Below are positions 18,240-26,770 of a stretch of 64,000 bases of DNA, piece by piece. Within the stretch, counting starts at the first letter, position 1. Each line of letters opens with the position of its first letter. The notes below the pieces were generated by a model. The model was given only the letters and a program-made list of their open reading frames with translations. It searched no databases and had not been told where the DNA came from. Made by a program: the position numbers and the translations under genes. The stretch covers positions 62,001 to 126,000 of the forward strand of contig NZ_JAAONZ010000008.1 of NCBI RefSeq assembly GCF_011602365.1, given 5' to 3'. The stretch is from Pseudomaricurvus hydrocarbonicus. Its GTDB lineage: Bacteria > Pseudomonadota > Gammaproteobacteria > Pseudomonadales > Cellvibrionaceae.

Positions 18240-18998
18240 CTATTGTTCCTGTTGTTCATCTTGTTTCTTGGCCACCTTGTGCTGGCTCTCACTGCTGCCG
18301 ATTTTCCAGTAACTGGAGATGTAGAGGTGGCTTTTCGGAATCTGCCGTTGTTGCTTAAAGTACTTGCGCATCGCGCGCATGCTGTTGAATTCACACGCGG
18401 CCCAGACGGCGGGGTTACCGTCCAGCCAGCGCAGCGCTTTAATGCTGTCGAGCAGTGGGTGGACGCCGGCGTTGGCCTGCGGGTTCACCACCCAAACCAG
18501 TTCCAGGTTTTCCGGGTGCGCCAACGGCTGGATGTCTGCGGCATCGACCACTTCAATGACGGCGTAACCGCGGGCATCGGCGGGCAGTAAGGCCAGGTTG
18601 ACGCTGATGGCGGGCAGGGCCGTCATATCGCCCGCGATCAGGAACCAGTCGCCCTCCGGGTTCACCAGTTTCCTGGGTCCTGGGCCGCCCACCAAAATGC
18701 GGTCGCCGGGTTGGGCGTTGGCGGCCCAGCTGGAGGCGGGGCCTTGGGTTTGCGGAGAAAAGGCATCGTGCAGGGCAAAATCCACATCGATGCTGTCCGG
18801 CCCTTGCTGGCGCACGGTGTAGGTTCGGACCAGCGGACGCTCCTCTCCAGGTTGGGGGAACATCAGTTTGATGTAGGCACTTTCCTGGCCGGCGGGAAAG
18901 TCCGCCAGGGCGCTGCCACCTAACGTAATGCGCAACATATGGGGGGTGACGTGAGTGGAGTGAAGCACTTCCAGTTCTCGGGGGGTGGGTCTGGCCAT
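18240..18998 (-). CDS. Siderophore-interacting protein (FAD-binding ferric-siderophore reductase)
   Basis: 252 residues of the ViuB/YqjH family, which reduces ferric siderophores in the cytoplasm to release iron. FAD-binding motif RTYTVRQQ, then HGP-like region ASSWAANAQPGDRILVGGPG, and NAD(P)H-domain elements WFLIAGDMTALPAI and WAACEFNSMRAMRKY. The frame continues upstream, but ATG 18998 has an AGGA site and gives the normal family start (MARPTPRE). It lies 41 bases downstream of a MarR-family gene on the same strand and probably belongs to that transcript. The Gln/Lys-rich C-terminus is an extension. Confidence 0.92.
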   Translation of the reverse strand: MARPTPRELEVLHSTHVTPHMLRITLGGSALADFPAGQESAYIKLMFPQPGEERPLVRTYTVRQQGPDSIDVDFALHDAFSPQTQGPASSWAANAQPGDRILVGGPGPRKLVNPEGDWFLIAGDMTALPAISVNLALLPADARGYAVIEVVDAADIQPLAHPENLELVWVVNPQANAGVHPLLDSIKALRWLDGNPAVWAACEFNSMRAMRKYFKQQRQIPKSHLYISSYWKIGSSESQHKVAKKQDEQQEQ

Positions 18999-19039
18999 GA
19001 GGTGTTTTTCCTGCTTGAAAGGACTGCTCGTCCGTTGCA

Positions 19040-19483
19040 TTAAGAGCGGTTGACGCTGTCAGACATGGTGTTGGCGATGCGGATAAAGGTCGTGAGGTCG
19101 TCGCTCTGCAGCTGTCGGGTCATGTGCTCGGCGGTTTGCTGCTCAATGGTGTTGATCTGCGCCATGATTTTTTCGCCCTCGGGCGTGGGTCGCAATAACT
19201 GGCTGCGCCGGTCATTGGGGTTGTCGATCTTGATGATCAGCTGGGCCTGAAGCAGTTCGTTCACGACCCGGGTGATCTGTGCCTTGTCGCGCTGCATCCG
19301 CTGGGCGATGGATTGGGCCGTGCATTCCGGGTTGCGGCAGATACCTTTTAAAGCCCGTATGTGGGTTACCGGCAGGGCAATCCGGTGCGCTTTGATGGTC
19401 TCACGCAACTGCTTTTTATAGGCGTGAGTGAGCTGATGTAAGGTTTCACTGAGTGACGATGAGGACATGTGTTTAAAGCCCAT
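19040..19483 (-). CDS. MarR-family transcriptional regulator
   Basis: 147-residue winged-helix regulator. The recognition-helix region is AQSIAQRMQRDKAQITRVVNELLQAQLI and the wing is DNPNDRRSQLLRPTPEG. The first ATG (19483) has no ribosome site and lies about 10-12 bases from the predicted transcript start; ATG 19468 is an alternative. It sits directly upstream of the siderophore-interacting protein gene and downstream of two dyads that fit autoregulatory operators. Ligand unknown. Confidence 0.9.
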   Translation of the reverse strand: MGFKHMSSSSLSETLHQLTHAYKKQLRETIKAHRIALPVTHIRALKGICRNPECTAQSIAQRMQRDKAQITRVVNELLQAQLIIKIDNPNDRRSQLLRPTPEGEKIMAQINTIEQQTAEHMTRQLQSDDLTTFIRIANTMSDSVNRS

Positions 19484-19486
19484 TTA

Positions 19487-19530
19487 GTTGATGGTGTCAA
19501 CTATAGGGGTTGTGGTTGACAGTGTCAACC
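19487..19530 (-). promoter_or_regulatory. Autoregulated promoter of the marR-sip operon with two operators
   Basis: On the minus strand TTGACA (19523-19528) is separated by 17 bases from TATAGT (19500-19505), a near-consensus sigma-70 promoter. A perfect 17-bp palindrome GGTTGACACTGTCAACC (19514-19530) covers the -35 box. A second, imperfect copy GTTGACACCATCAAC (19487-19501) covers the predicted transcript start. Both share GTTGA...TCAAC half-sites and are the obvious binding sites for the MarR protein. Confidence 0.85.
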
Positions 19531-19582
19531 AAATGAGGGCAAGGTGGGGAACCTTGTCGATGTGGTAAAACCTGAGTTATCT

Positions 19583-19615
19583 TTTCTAGTTTCTAGTTTC
19601 TAGTTTCTAGTTTCT
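19583..19615 (+). repeat. Heptamer tandem array TTTCTAG x4.6
   Basis: Four exact TTTCTAG units followed by TTTCT lie between the MarR promoter and the GNAT gene, about 100 bases upstream of the latter. Seven-base units change reading frame when outside coding DNA they alter spacing only. Confidence 0.92.
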
Positions 19616-19656
19616 CGCTATACGAGTACACATTTGGGGCAGCCCTACAGTTTAAA

Positions 19657-19682
19657 GGCTGTCCTGCTATGTAAGGACAGCC
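19657..19682 (+). other. Hairpin in GNAT gene leader
   Basis: GGCTGTCC and GGACAGCC form a perfect 8-bp stem around a 10-base loop, with no T tract after it. It precedes the AAGGAGG site (19693-19699) of the acetyltransferase gene. It could be a leader structure or a weak terminator. Confidence 0.5.
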
Positions 19683-19715
19683 GTTCCCCGTTAAGGAGGC
19701 CCAAAAGGGCGTGAC

Positions 19716-20168
19716 ATGATTGAACCCGTTTCCTCTGAAAATTTACACGAAGTGCTGCCGTTGATCCGGCAGTATCAGGCGTTTTATGGCGTAACCGAGA
19801 TCACGGATGCGCGCAATGCCGCTTTTTTCGCCCAGTTTGGTGTCTCCAATCCGGCAGGGTGTCAGTTTGCGTACCGATCATCCGGCAAGGTGGTTGGCTT
19901 TGCGACCGTCTATTTGACCTTCAATTCCACCATCGCCGCTAAGGTCGCGGTGATGAATGACCTGTTCACACTTGCGGACTGTCGAGGGCAAGGGGTGGGG
20001 CGACAGTTGATCGAACGTTGTCGTGAATACGCGGCAGAGTGCGGTGCCGCCCGGTTGCAATGGGTAACCGCCCCGGACAATGAGCCAGCGCAACGGTTGT
20101 ATGATGCGCTGGACACGAACCAGAGGGAGTGGAAGTTTTATACCTGCCCGGTAGCCACGCAGATCTGA
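19716..20168 (+). CDS. GNAT-family N-acetyltransferase
   Basis: 150 residues. The acetyl-CoA binding motif A is visible as LADCRGQGVGRQLIERCREYA (near residues 85-105, R-x-x-G-x-G pattern), with NDLFTL before it and WVTAPDNEPAQRLYDAL after it. Substrate unknown. AAGGAGG lies 16 bases before ATG 19716, which is too far unless the small GCCC-AAAA-GGGC hairpin between them shortens the distance. Confidence 0.88.
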   Translation: MIEPVSSENLHEVLPLIRQYQAFYGVTEITDARNAAFFAQFGVSNPAGCQFAYRSSGKVVGFATVYLTFNSTIAAKVAVMNDLFTLADCRGQGVGRQLIERCREYAAECGAARLQWVTAPDNEPAQRLYDALDTNQREWKFYTCPVATQI

Positions 20169-20468
20169 GTGATGGGTTCATCTGTGCCGAGTATTTATAC
20201 CCGCGCACAGCGGGGCTGTGTCGTTTATGGCTCGGTTAAGGGTTCTAAAGAGCGTTTACATAATGCCTCCTTTGTCTGGTGTGAGAACCAGAATACCGAA
20301 GGCAACCGTTGGGGTTAAATGGGGCTTCCTTCACCGTGCATAGGTTGGGCCTGTTCATTAGCGCGATTCATCGACCCTGTCAGTGGCTCCAATCTGTACT
20401 CCGGAGCGCGGCCAGGGGTAGAATGCCGGCGCTGCTGATTGCAGCCGAATTTGACAGTGAGAGGGGCC
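20169..20468. other. Intergenic region upstream of globin gene
   Basis: 300 bases. I see no gene, RNA or clear promoter here. Confidence 0.5.
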
Positions 20469-20873
20469 ATGACAGAGCAGCGACAATACGGTGACGGCGA
20501 TGCGTCCTATCGGGCGGCCGGGCAATACGAGGGCTTGCAACAGCTGGCCGAGCGTTTTTATTTTTATATGGAGACTCTGCCGCAAGCGCAAACCATTCGC
20601 GCCATGCATCGGGATGACCTGACGGAATCTAAAGAAAAACTGGCGCGCTTTCTCAGTGGCTGGTTGGGTGGGCCCAAGCTGTACCGTGAAAAGTACGGCC
20701 CAATTGCGATTCCCCGTGCCCACTCGCACCTGTCCATCGGTGTGGCAGAGCGGGATGCGTGGTTACTGTGTATGGAAAAAGCGCTGGCCGAACAGCCTTA
20801 CGCCCCCGCATTCAAAGAGTATATGTTGACGCAATTGTTCGTGCCGGCGGAGCGCAGCCGCACTCAAGAGTAA
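20469..20873 (+). CDS. Group II truncated haemoglobin
   Basis: 134-residue 2-over-2 globin. The proximal-His region is PRAHSHLSIG, preceded by FLSGWLGGPKLYREKYG and followed by ERDAWLLCMEKAL with the conserved Trp of group II. ATG 20469 follows GAGGGG; a longer frame upstream lacks a ribosome site. Group II globins bind O2 or NO and act in oxygen chemistry or nitrosative defence. The gene is monocistronic and convergent with ogt. Confidence 0.94.
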   Translation: MTEQRQYGDGDASYRAAGQYEGLQQLAERFYFYMETLPQAQTIRAMHRDDLTESKEKLARFLSGWLGGPKLYREKYGPIAIPRAHSHLSIGVAERDAWLLCMEKALAEQPYAPAFKEYMLTQLFVPAERSRTQE

Positions 20874-20977
20874 CGACACCCCAGCCCGAGCAGTGCACTG
20901 CGCCTTGCAATGACGCGATGATATCGTTCAGCATGTATGGGGCTAGTGGGTTCTACAGCGCCAAGGTGACCGCGTTT

Positions 20978-21529
20978 TCAGGGACTGATGCGGGCTTGCT
21001 CGTCAATGACGAGGCCTTTTGGTTCGTCAATGGCGAGGCCTTCCAGCTTCAATAAACACGTTTTGATCGGCAGGCCGCCACGGTAGCCGGTGAGGGTGCG
21101 GTTGGCGCCCACCACCCGGTGGCAGGGCAAGACGATGGCCAGCGGGTTGCGGCCGTTGGCCATGCCCACCGCACGTGACGCCGAGGGCTGGTTTAATTGC
21201 TGTGCCATCTCGCCATAGGTCATGGTGGTGCCGTAAGGCACTTGCGCCAGCACCCGCCACACGCGCTGCTGAAATGCCGTACCGATGGGCGCCAGTGGCA
21301 ACTCAAAGCGCAGCAGCTCGCTGGCAAAGTACGCCAGCAGTTGCTCCCGCGCCGCCTGACAAAAGTGCGTATCCCGCTGCCAGCTGTCCATGGGGGTTAA
21401 CGGGTTCGGGCCGTCCTGAAAATCGATATACCGCAGCCCCTGCTCATCCTGCACCACAATCAGGGTGCCCACCGGTGTGGTGAACGTATCGAAACACATG
21501 CGCCGGCTTTCAGCCTTGATGGTCGCCAT
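20978..21529 (-). CDS. ogt: Methylated-DNA-protein-cysteine methyltransferase
   Basis: Suicide repair protein that takes alkyl groups from O6-alkylguanine onto its active-site Cys. 183 residues. VLPCHRVVGANRTLTGYRGG contains the acceptor Cys, preceded by helix-turn-helix region YGEMAQQLNQPSASRAVG with the Arg finger. ATG 21529 has a good AGGAG site and lies one base after the stop of the ada-alkA gene, so the two are co-transcribed. The C-terminus is about 15 residues longer than usual, in repeated ID-E motifs. Confidence 0.95.
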   Translation of the reverse strand: MATIKAESRRMCFDTFTTPVGTLIVVQDEQGLRYIDFQDGPNPLTPMDSWQRDTHFCQAAREQLLAYFASELLRFELPLAPIGTAFQQRVWRVLAQVPYGTTMTYGEMAQQLNQPSASRAVGMANGRNPLAIVLPCHRVVGANRTLTGYRGGLPIKTCLLKLEGLAIDEPKGLVIDEQARISP

Positions 21530-21530
21530 G

Positions 21531-23021
21531 TTACTGCTCTCCTGACAGTGATTGCCACAACCCAAGCACCGCGTAGGAGCGCCACGGGGCGCAATCATCC
21601 GCAATCGTTCTCAGGCTCTGCTTGTTCAGTTGTGGGTCGCGCTGCTTCAGCGCATGGATGATGCCGAGGTCCGTATCCAGCCAGATGTCCGGCTGATAAA
21701 AGCCGCGCATGAGTAAATAATCCGCCGTCCAGGGACCAATCCCTTTGATCGCCAGCAACGCGTGCCGCAGCGCGGCAAGCGCATCTGCGGGGTGCAAGCC
21801 GCTGTGCGTGATGTTCAGCTCGATATCGCCATTCAGCTGTGCGCGGGCGACGTTTTGCAGGGTGTCGATGCGACTGCGCGGCATGCCCATGTTGCTCAGG
21901 TCTGCGCTCGCCAACACGCCTGCGGTGGGAAACAGATACCAGCTCTGCTCGCCGAAGGTGACCTTTTCGCCACAGCGCTCCAACAGCCGGCGGGTGAGGG
22001 TTCTTGCCGCCTTGACGGAAACCTGTTGCCCCACAATCGCGCGAATCAGATATTCAAACGCATCCCAGGCACCGGGCAGCGCGATCGGACCGCTTATTGT
22101 TCGCCGGGAGGCGAGCCAGCGGCTGTGGCTTAAATGCTCTGCTATCGCCAGGTGGTTGCTGTTCAGGTCCAGCGCTTTGCGAGCCAGGGCGATAAGGCGG
22201 CTCAGTTGTGCCGGCCGGGCTCCGGTGACGGTCAGTCGCAGCGCGGCGCGATGCGGGAGCTTTTCGCAGGATAACAACAGTGGCTGTTGGTCCAGGACGA
22301 TCACCCGCTGAAAAAAATCGTCACCGGCACGCTCCAGGTGTTCAATGGCGCGCTGCTGATAAAAGCGGAACACTTGTTGCCAGGGGTAGTGGGGCGAGTG
22401 CGGAAGGTCCACCACCCACGTGTTCTCCATCGGGGTGAGCGCATGCCGTCTGGCCTTGCGGATGTCGGTCGGGGTCTGCTGATAGAACGATTGTATTTTG
22501 CTGTTAAAGCGCCGCACGCTGTTAAATCCGGCGGCCAGTGCCACCTCGGTAATGGGCAGGTTGGACTCGCACAGCAATTGTTTGGCCAGCAGCAGGCGCC
22601 GGGTCTCACCGGCATGGGCGGGCGTGATGCCGAGGTTGTGTTGAAACAAACGGCGCAGCTGGCGGTCGCTAAGGTCTACCGTCCGGGCCAGGCTCGGAAC
22701 GTCATAGTGATCGAGAAAGCCGTTTTCGATCGCTTGCAGGGCGGCGTCCAGGCGCTCATCCGGCCATTGCTGTGCCGCCGTGGGGGAGTATTCCGGACGG
22801 CAGCGCCGACAGGGCCGAAAGCCTTGTTGTGTGGCCTCGGCCGGGCTGCGCAAATAACGCACGTTGTCTTCTTTGGGCAGGCGAGCGGGGCAAATGGGGC
22901 GGCAGAAAATTCCCGTGGTTAAGACGCCGATGTAAAACACGCCGTCAAAGCGGGCATCGCGGGAGAGGCGTGCCTGCTGCCATTCGGTGGGTAAATGAGC
23001 GCTGCTGCAAGGAGTGTTCAT
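21531..23021 (-). CDS. alkA: Ada-type regulator fused to AlkA 3-methyladenine DNA glycosylase
   Basis: 496 residues combining three parts. The N-terminal Ada zinc domain has Cys40 and Cys44 (FCRPICP) and Cys71 and Cys74 (CRRC), where methyl phosphotriesters would be transferred. An AraC-type helix-turn-helix pair follows (about 95-190; VALAAGFNSVRRFNSKIQ). The AlkA part starts near residue 200, with HhH motif IKGIGPWTADYLLMRG and the catalytic Asp in WLDTDLG. This protein can sense alkyl damage, activate genes and excise alkylated bases. It is followed one base later by ogt. Confidence 0.95.
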   Translation of the reverse strand: MNTPCSSAHLPTEWQQARLSRDARFDGVFYIGVLTTGIFCRPICPARLPKEDNVRYLRSPAEATQQGFRPCRRCRPEYSPTAAQQWPDERLDAALQAIENGFLDHYDVPSLARTVDLSDRQLRRLFQHNLGITPAHAGETRRLLLAKQLLCESNLPITEVALAAGFNSVRRFNSKIQSFYQQTPTDIRKARRHALTPMENTWVVDLPHSPHYPWQQVFRFYQQRAIEHLERAGDDFFQRVIVLDQQPLLLSCEKLPHRAALRLTVTGARPAQLSRLIALARKALDLNSNHLAIAEHLSHSRWLASRRTISGPIALPGAWDAFEYLIRAIVGQQVSVKAARTLTRRLLERCGEKVTFGEQSWYLFPTAGVLASADLSNMGMPRSRIDTLQNVARAQLNGDIELNITHSGLHPADALAALRHALLAIKGIGPWTADYLLMRGFYQPDIWLDTDLGIIHALKQRDPQLNKQSLRTIADDCAPWRSYAVLGLWQSLSGEQ

Positions 23022-23172
23022 GTCTGCAATTTACTCCACTTGGGCTGAACCGACTAGCCAGATCCGGACATTCATACACAATGACCGCCCCGGCTGTGCG
23101 CCTCGCACGGGAGCAAAACATTGCAGCGGCGATGAGCCGGGCAGTAGGCGCCAGCCGTGGCGGAGGAATCGC

Positions 23173-23502
23173 TCAGAATTGGGATAAGCCGATGAAGACG
23201 GCCACACCGGCGACCACGGTGACCAGCGGTTTGCGCACCAGGGCACTGATGGCGACAGTGATCAGGCCCGCCAGGAAATAAGGGTTGTCGAGGTCCAGGT
23301 TAAGCGCTTTGCTTTCAGCATGCGGGGCATCGCGTACGAAAACAATGGGCACCCACAGCGCGGTTAACACCGCCGGCGCGGTGTAACTCAGCAGTGATTG
23401 CAGTCGCGGACCGATGGAAAATTTCAGGTGGGGCGAGAAAAACGCGTAGCGGTTGTAGAACGTCACCGCAGCCATCAGACCAATCATGATCCAGGTCATC
23501 AT
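23173..23502 (-). CDS. azlD: AzlD-family branched-chain amino acid exporter subunit
   Basis: 109 residues, four hydrophobic segments. Typical features: YNRYAFF, LLSYTAPAVLTALWVPIVF and NPYFLAGLITVAISALVRKPLVTVVAG. It overlaps azlC by 4 bases, the standard two-gene exporter arrangement. It forms an inner-membrane complex with AzlC that exports branched-chain amino acids or analogues; the substrate here is inferred from the family. Confidence 0.93.
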   Translation of the reverse strand: MMTWIMIGLMAAVTFYNRYAFFSPHLKFSIGPRLQSLLSYTAPAVLTALWVPIVFVRDAPHAESKALNLDLDNPYFLAGLITVAISALVRKPLVTVVAGVAVFIGLSQF

Positions 23503-24227
23503 GAGGACGCTCGCTGTCTTAAGTTCTGCAGCTGCTCGGTGGTGAACCCGGCTGTCATGCCAACCAGGCCGGCGATCAAAATGCCGTTTGGCAGGCTGTG
23601 CAGTTCGGCGATGACCATCATCACGCCGCTGGCCGTAACGGTCACCAGAATGGCCAGCGAGCGTACTGCGGGCACCACCATGGCAATAAAAATGGCGGCC
23701 ACGGCAAACTCAAACCCCCAGGCTTGCATGTCCCCCAGTACCTGGCCGAGGACGATGCCCGCCAGCGAGGCCAGATTCCACACCAGCCAAAACGTGAAGC
23801 CAGCCGTCACGGCGTAAGGGTAATGAAAGCGCCCGTGTTGCTTGCGGTACTCCTCCACGACCGCAAACATCTCATCGGTGAGCACAAACGCCAGTAAATA
23901 GCGTTGGTGCCGTTTCAGTTGCAGCGCAAAGTTGCGATACACCGCCGAGTACAGCAAGTGCCGGGAACTGATCACAAACGTGGTACTGAGGATCGCCGCC
24001 AGAGGGCTGCCGATCTGGACCATATTCAAGCTCGCCAGTTGCGCAGCGCCGGCAAAGACCAGCAGCGACATGCACTGAGCTTGCCAGGGGCTGAGCCCGG
24101 CCTCAATGGCCAGAGAGCCTGTCAGCAAGCCCCAGGGGATCACTGCCAGGGACAATGGCGCGATATCGACAATGGCTTGATAACGCGGGCTGACGCGATC
24201 GCTGTCTGGCTTCCGAGCAGTAGGCAT
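23499..24227 (-). CDS. azlC: AzlC-family branched-chain amino acid exporter subunit
   Basis: 242 residues. Family signatures include IPWGLLTGSLAIEAGLSPWQAQCMS, FAGAAQLASLNMV, ISSRHLLYSAVY and LTDEMFAVVEEY. Several membrane segments. The first gene of the azlCD pair, divergent from the TonB receptor gene with 316 bases between the two starts. Confidence 0.94.
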   Translation of the reverse strand: MPTARKPDSDRVSPRYQAIVDIAPLSLAVIPWGLLTGSLAIEAGLSPWQAQCMSLLVFAGAAQLASLNMVQIGSPLAAILSTTFVISSRHLLYSAVYRNFALQLKRHQRYLLAFVLTDEMFAVVEEYRKQHGRFHYPYAVTAGFTFWLVWNLASLAGIVLGQVLGDMQAWGFEFAVAAIFIAMVVPAVRSLAILVTVTASGVMMVIAELHSLPNGILIAGLVGMTAGFTTEQLQNLRQRASS

Positions 24228-24389
24228 GAGAAGAATAGGGCTCCGCTAGAGATGATGGGTCTTTTCAGCTGGGTGTCAGGGGCTTGCGTCACCCTCCTGA
24301 GCCAGGGGCCTGATGCAATCGGGCAGGGCCGATTCTCACGATATCTGCCCGCTTTGGCAAGTTGTTGGGGGCTGGGGTGGGAATGTGCT

Positions 24390-24444
24390 TTTACTTTTAA
24401 CCCGATCCTCCCTATAATTCGCCGATTATTGAGAATACATATCA
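24390..24444 (+). promoter_or_regulatory. Fur-controlled promoter of the TonB receptor gene
   Basis: TTTACT (24390-24395), 17-base spacer, TATAAT (24413-24418). Immediately downstream TGAGAATACATATCA (24430-24444) matches the 7-1-7 Fur box consensus TGATAATNATTATCA at most positions. Location over the initial transcribed bases is typical of Fur repression. It lies about 100 bases before the receptor start. Confidence 0.75.
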
Positions 24445-24543
24445 TTTAGTTTGCTTTTTAAGCTTCCGCGTCAGCAGTGGCTCAGGCTGTTTTTTGCGGC
24501 CTCTCTGCGGCGCATGGCTTTTCACATTGTGGGGAATTTGGAA

Positions 24544-26697
24544 ATGGTTATGAGAGAGTTTTTTTGCCGTCATCCGCTCGGCCTGGCGGTTCTGGCTGCC
24601 GGTTTAACTCTGGGGCACAGCGCTTTGGCTGCGGATACTGACGTTCAGGTTGCCAAGAACAAAAGGGCGGCCATCAGTGAAGAAGTGGTCGTGACCGCAA
24701 GCCGGGTTGAGCGCCCGCTGAGCACCATTCCGAATACAGTGACGCTGATTGATCAGGTGGACCTGACGCAACAGCTGAGCATCAGCAATGATTTGTCCTC
24801 GGTGCTCGGCAACCTGATCCCAAGCTTTTCCCCCAGCCGCCAAAAGATGAGCAATGCGGGCGAAAGCCTGCGTGGCCGCAAGCCCCTCTACCTGATTGAC
24901 GGTGTTCCGCAATCCAATCCGCTGCGCAATGGCGGGCGCGACGGGCACACCATAGACCCCTTAATGCTGGAGCGCGTCGAGGTGATTCACGGGGCCAACG
25001 CGATTCATGGGATGGGCGCTTCCGGCGGCATCATCAACCTGATCACCAAAGAACCGACGGAAGACCTGCAGCAGGCGGTGCGTTTTGAAACCAACCTGCA
25101 GCCGGAAGACGCCAGTGACAGTCTCGGGTATGGCGCCAGCTACAGTGTCTCGGGCCAGGCGGCGGAGATCGACTTTCTCGGCAGCGTCAGCTATCGCTCC
25201 ACCGGGGTCAGCTACGATGCCGATGGTGAGGTGGTCGGCTTTGACAATACCCAGGGCGACACCATGGACAGCGATGCCATTAACGCCTTCATCAAGGTGG
25301 GTCACAGCTGGGGAGAACAGCGCGTGCAGCTGACGGTCAATCACTACAACATTGAAGGCAACAATAATTGGCTGCAGGTTGATGGGGATCAGGACGCCGG
25401 TATTCCCACGTCCTCGATTGAGGCCGACGTGCCGGGTAAAGAGCCTTCCAATGAGGTGACCACGATCAACCTGCAGTACAGTCACGAGGCTTGGCTGGGA
25501 CACAAGTTGCGCCTGCAGGCATTCAGCCAGGACTTTGAAGGCACCTACGGCGGCACGCCCAGCGGTACTTTTCAGGACGCGTCGATCGCGCCGGTAGGCA
25601 CCCTGTTCGATCAGTCGCAGAATAATTCCGAAAAATACGGCGTAAAACTGACGTTGATTAAAGACGATGTGGCCGGGTTGCCGGTGAATCTGGTCTACGG
25701 GGTGGATGCCTATGAGGATGAAACCTGGCAGGCGTTGATCCTCACCGGTCGCAGCTGGGTACCGCCGACGTTGTATAAAAACGTCGCTCCCTATGTGCAG
25801 GGTGAATTCACCGGAGTGGAAAAGCTGAGTGTGACGGCCGGTCTGCGTCGTGAAATCTCCACCCTCGAAGTGGATGACTTTACCACGCTGGCTTCCTACG
25901 GCAGTCAATTTGTGCAGGGTGGCGATATCGACTTCAGTGAAACGCTGGGTAATATTGGCGCCACCTACCAGGTCACGGAGCGCTGGCGGGTGTATGCCAA
26001 CTATTCTGAAGGCTTCTCCATGCCGGATGTGGGCCGTGTGTTGCGGGGCATTAATGTCGCGAATCAGAGCGTGGAAACCTTCCTCGATCTGGAGCCCATT
26101 CTCACGGAAAATCAGGAGCTGGGTGTTGAGTTTCACGGCGAACGCTTTAACGCGCAACTGGCCTACTATGCGTCGGATTCGGATTTCGGTCAGCGCCTCA
26201 ATCGGGGCGCGGATGGTATTTACACCGTTAACCGCGAGCAAACGGAAATTGATGGTGTTGAGTTCAGCAGTCAATGGTTTGCCACCGAGTCTGACACCCT
26301 CGGCTTGCGGGTAGCCTACACCAAAGGGCGCTACGACTCGGATGATGATGGCCGTGTCGACACTGACCTCGATGGTGCCAACATTGCACCCAACCGAGTA
26401 AACCTGAGCTGGGAGCGCAGCTGGGGGGATCGCCTGAGCACGCGGGTGCAGGCCAATGTGATGCTGGATCGCAACTTTGACGCCGCCAGCGGCGTCAAAT
26501 ACGCAGAGTTCGATGGCTACACCACCTTCGATGTGAGTGCGCAGTTACTGGCGCTGGGTGGGCAGTTTGTGTTGGGGATTCAGAACCTGACCAACGAAGA
26601 CTACTTTACTTATTACTCGCAAACGGTTGGCAATGACGCGCGTAATTTTAAAGGCATCGGTCGCAGTATGAGCCTGAGTTACAACTATCAGTTTTAA
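24544..26697 (+). CDS. TonB-dependent outer-membrane receptor
   Basis: About 717 residues from ATG 24544. The signal peptide is LGLAVLAAGLTLGHSALAAD. The plug domain has EEVVVTASRVERPL, LIDGVPQSNPL and VEVIHGANAIHGMGASGGIINLIT. A 22-strand barrel follows and ends in aromatic ...YNYQF, the normal outer-membrane signature. Upstream ATG 24451 would add 31 unlikely residues and lies in the leader. Fur control and the PepSY membrane gene behind it point to ferric siderophore uptake. The last 18 coding bases are part of a tandem repeat. Confidence 0.93.
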   Translation: MVMREFFCRHPLGLAVLAAGLTLGHSALAADTDVQVAKNKRAAISEEVVVTASRVERPLSTIPNTVTLIDQVDLTQQLSISNDLSSVLGNLIPSFSPSRQKMSNAGESLRGRKPLYLIDGVPQSNPLRNGGRDGHTIDPLMLERVEVIHGANAIHGMGASGGIINLITKEPTEDLQQAVRFETNLQPEDASDSLGYGASYSVSGQAAEIDFLGSVSYRSTGVSYDADGEVVGFDNTQGDTMDSDAINAFIKVGHSWGEQRVQLTVNHYNIEGNNNWLQVDGDQDAGIPTSSIEADVPGKEPSNEVTTINLQYSHEAWLGHKLRLQAFSQDFEGTYGGTPSGTFQDASIAPVGTLFDQSQNNSEKYGVKLTLIKDDVAGLPVNLVYGVDAYEDETWQALILTGRSWVPPTLYKNVAPYVQGEFTGVEKLSVTAGLRREISTLEVDDFTTLASYGSQFVQGGDIDFSETLGNIGATYQVTERWRVYANYSEGFSMPDVGRVLRGINVANQSVETFLDLEPILTENQELGVEFHGERFNAQLAYYASDSDFGQRLNRGADGIYTVNREQTEIDGVEFSSQWFATESDTLGLRVAYTKGRYDSDDDGRVDTDLDGANIAPNRVNLSWERSWGDRLSTRVQANVMLDRNFDAASGVKYAEFDGYTTFDVSAQLLALGGQFVLGIQNLTNEDYFTYYSQTVGNDARNFKGIGRSMSLSYNYQF

Positions 26698-26742
26698 TCC
26701 TACAACGATCAGTTTTGATCCTACAGTTATCAGTTTTAACCT
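26680..26742 (+). repeat. Three tandem 21-bp copies spanning the stop codon of the TonB receptor
   Basis: Three consecutive 21-base units of the form TACAAC-ATCAGTTTTAATCC: 26680-26700 (contains the stop, encoding YNYQF), 26701-26721 and 26722-26742. Units differ at a few bases. Copies two and three lie past the stop codon and contain TGA or TAA in the equivalent place, except that copy 2 has TTTTGA. Confidence 0.95.
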
Positions 26743-26770
26743 TGGGGCTTAGCGGTCGGGAGCTGTTTAC

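Noticed and set aside
24961..26274. 437-codon minus-strand frame opposite the TonB receptor
   Set aside because: Overlaps a receptor with complete plug and barrel motifs; composition typical of antisense frames.
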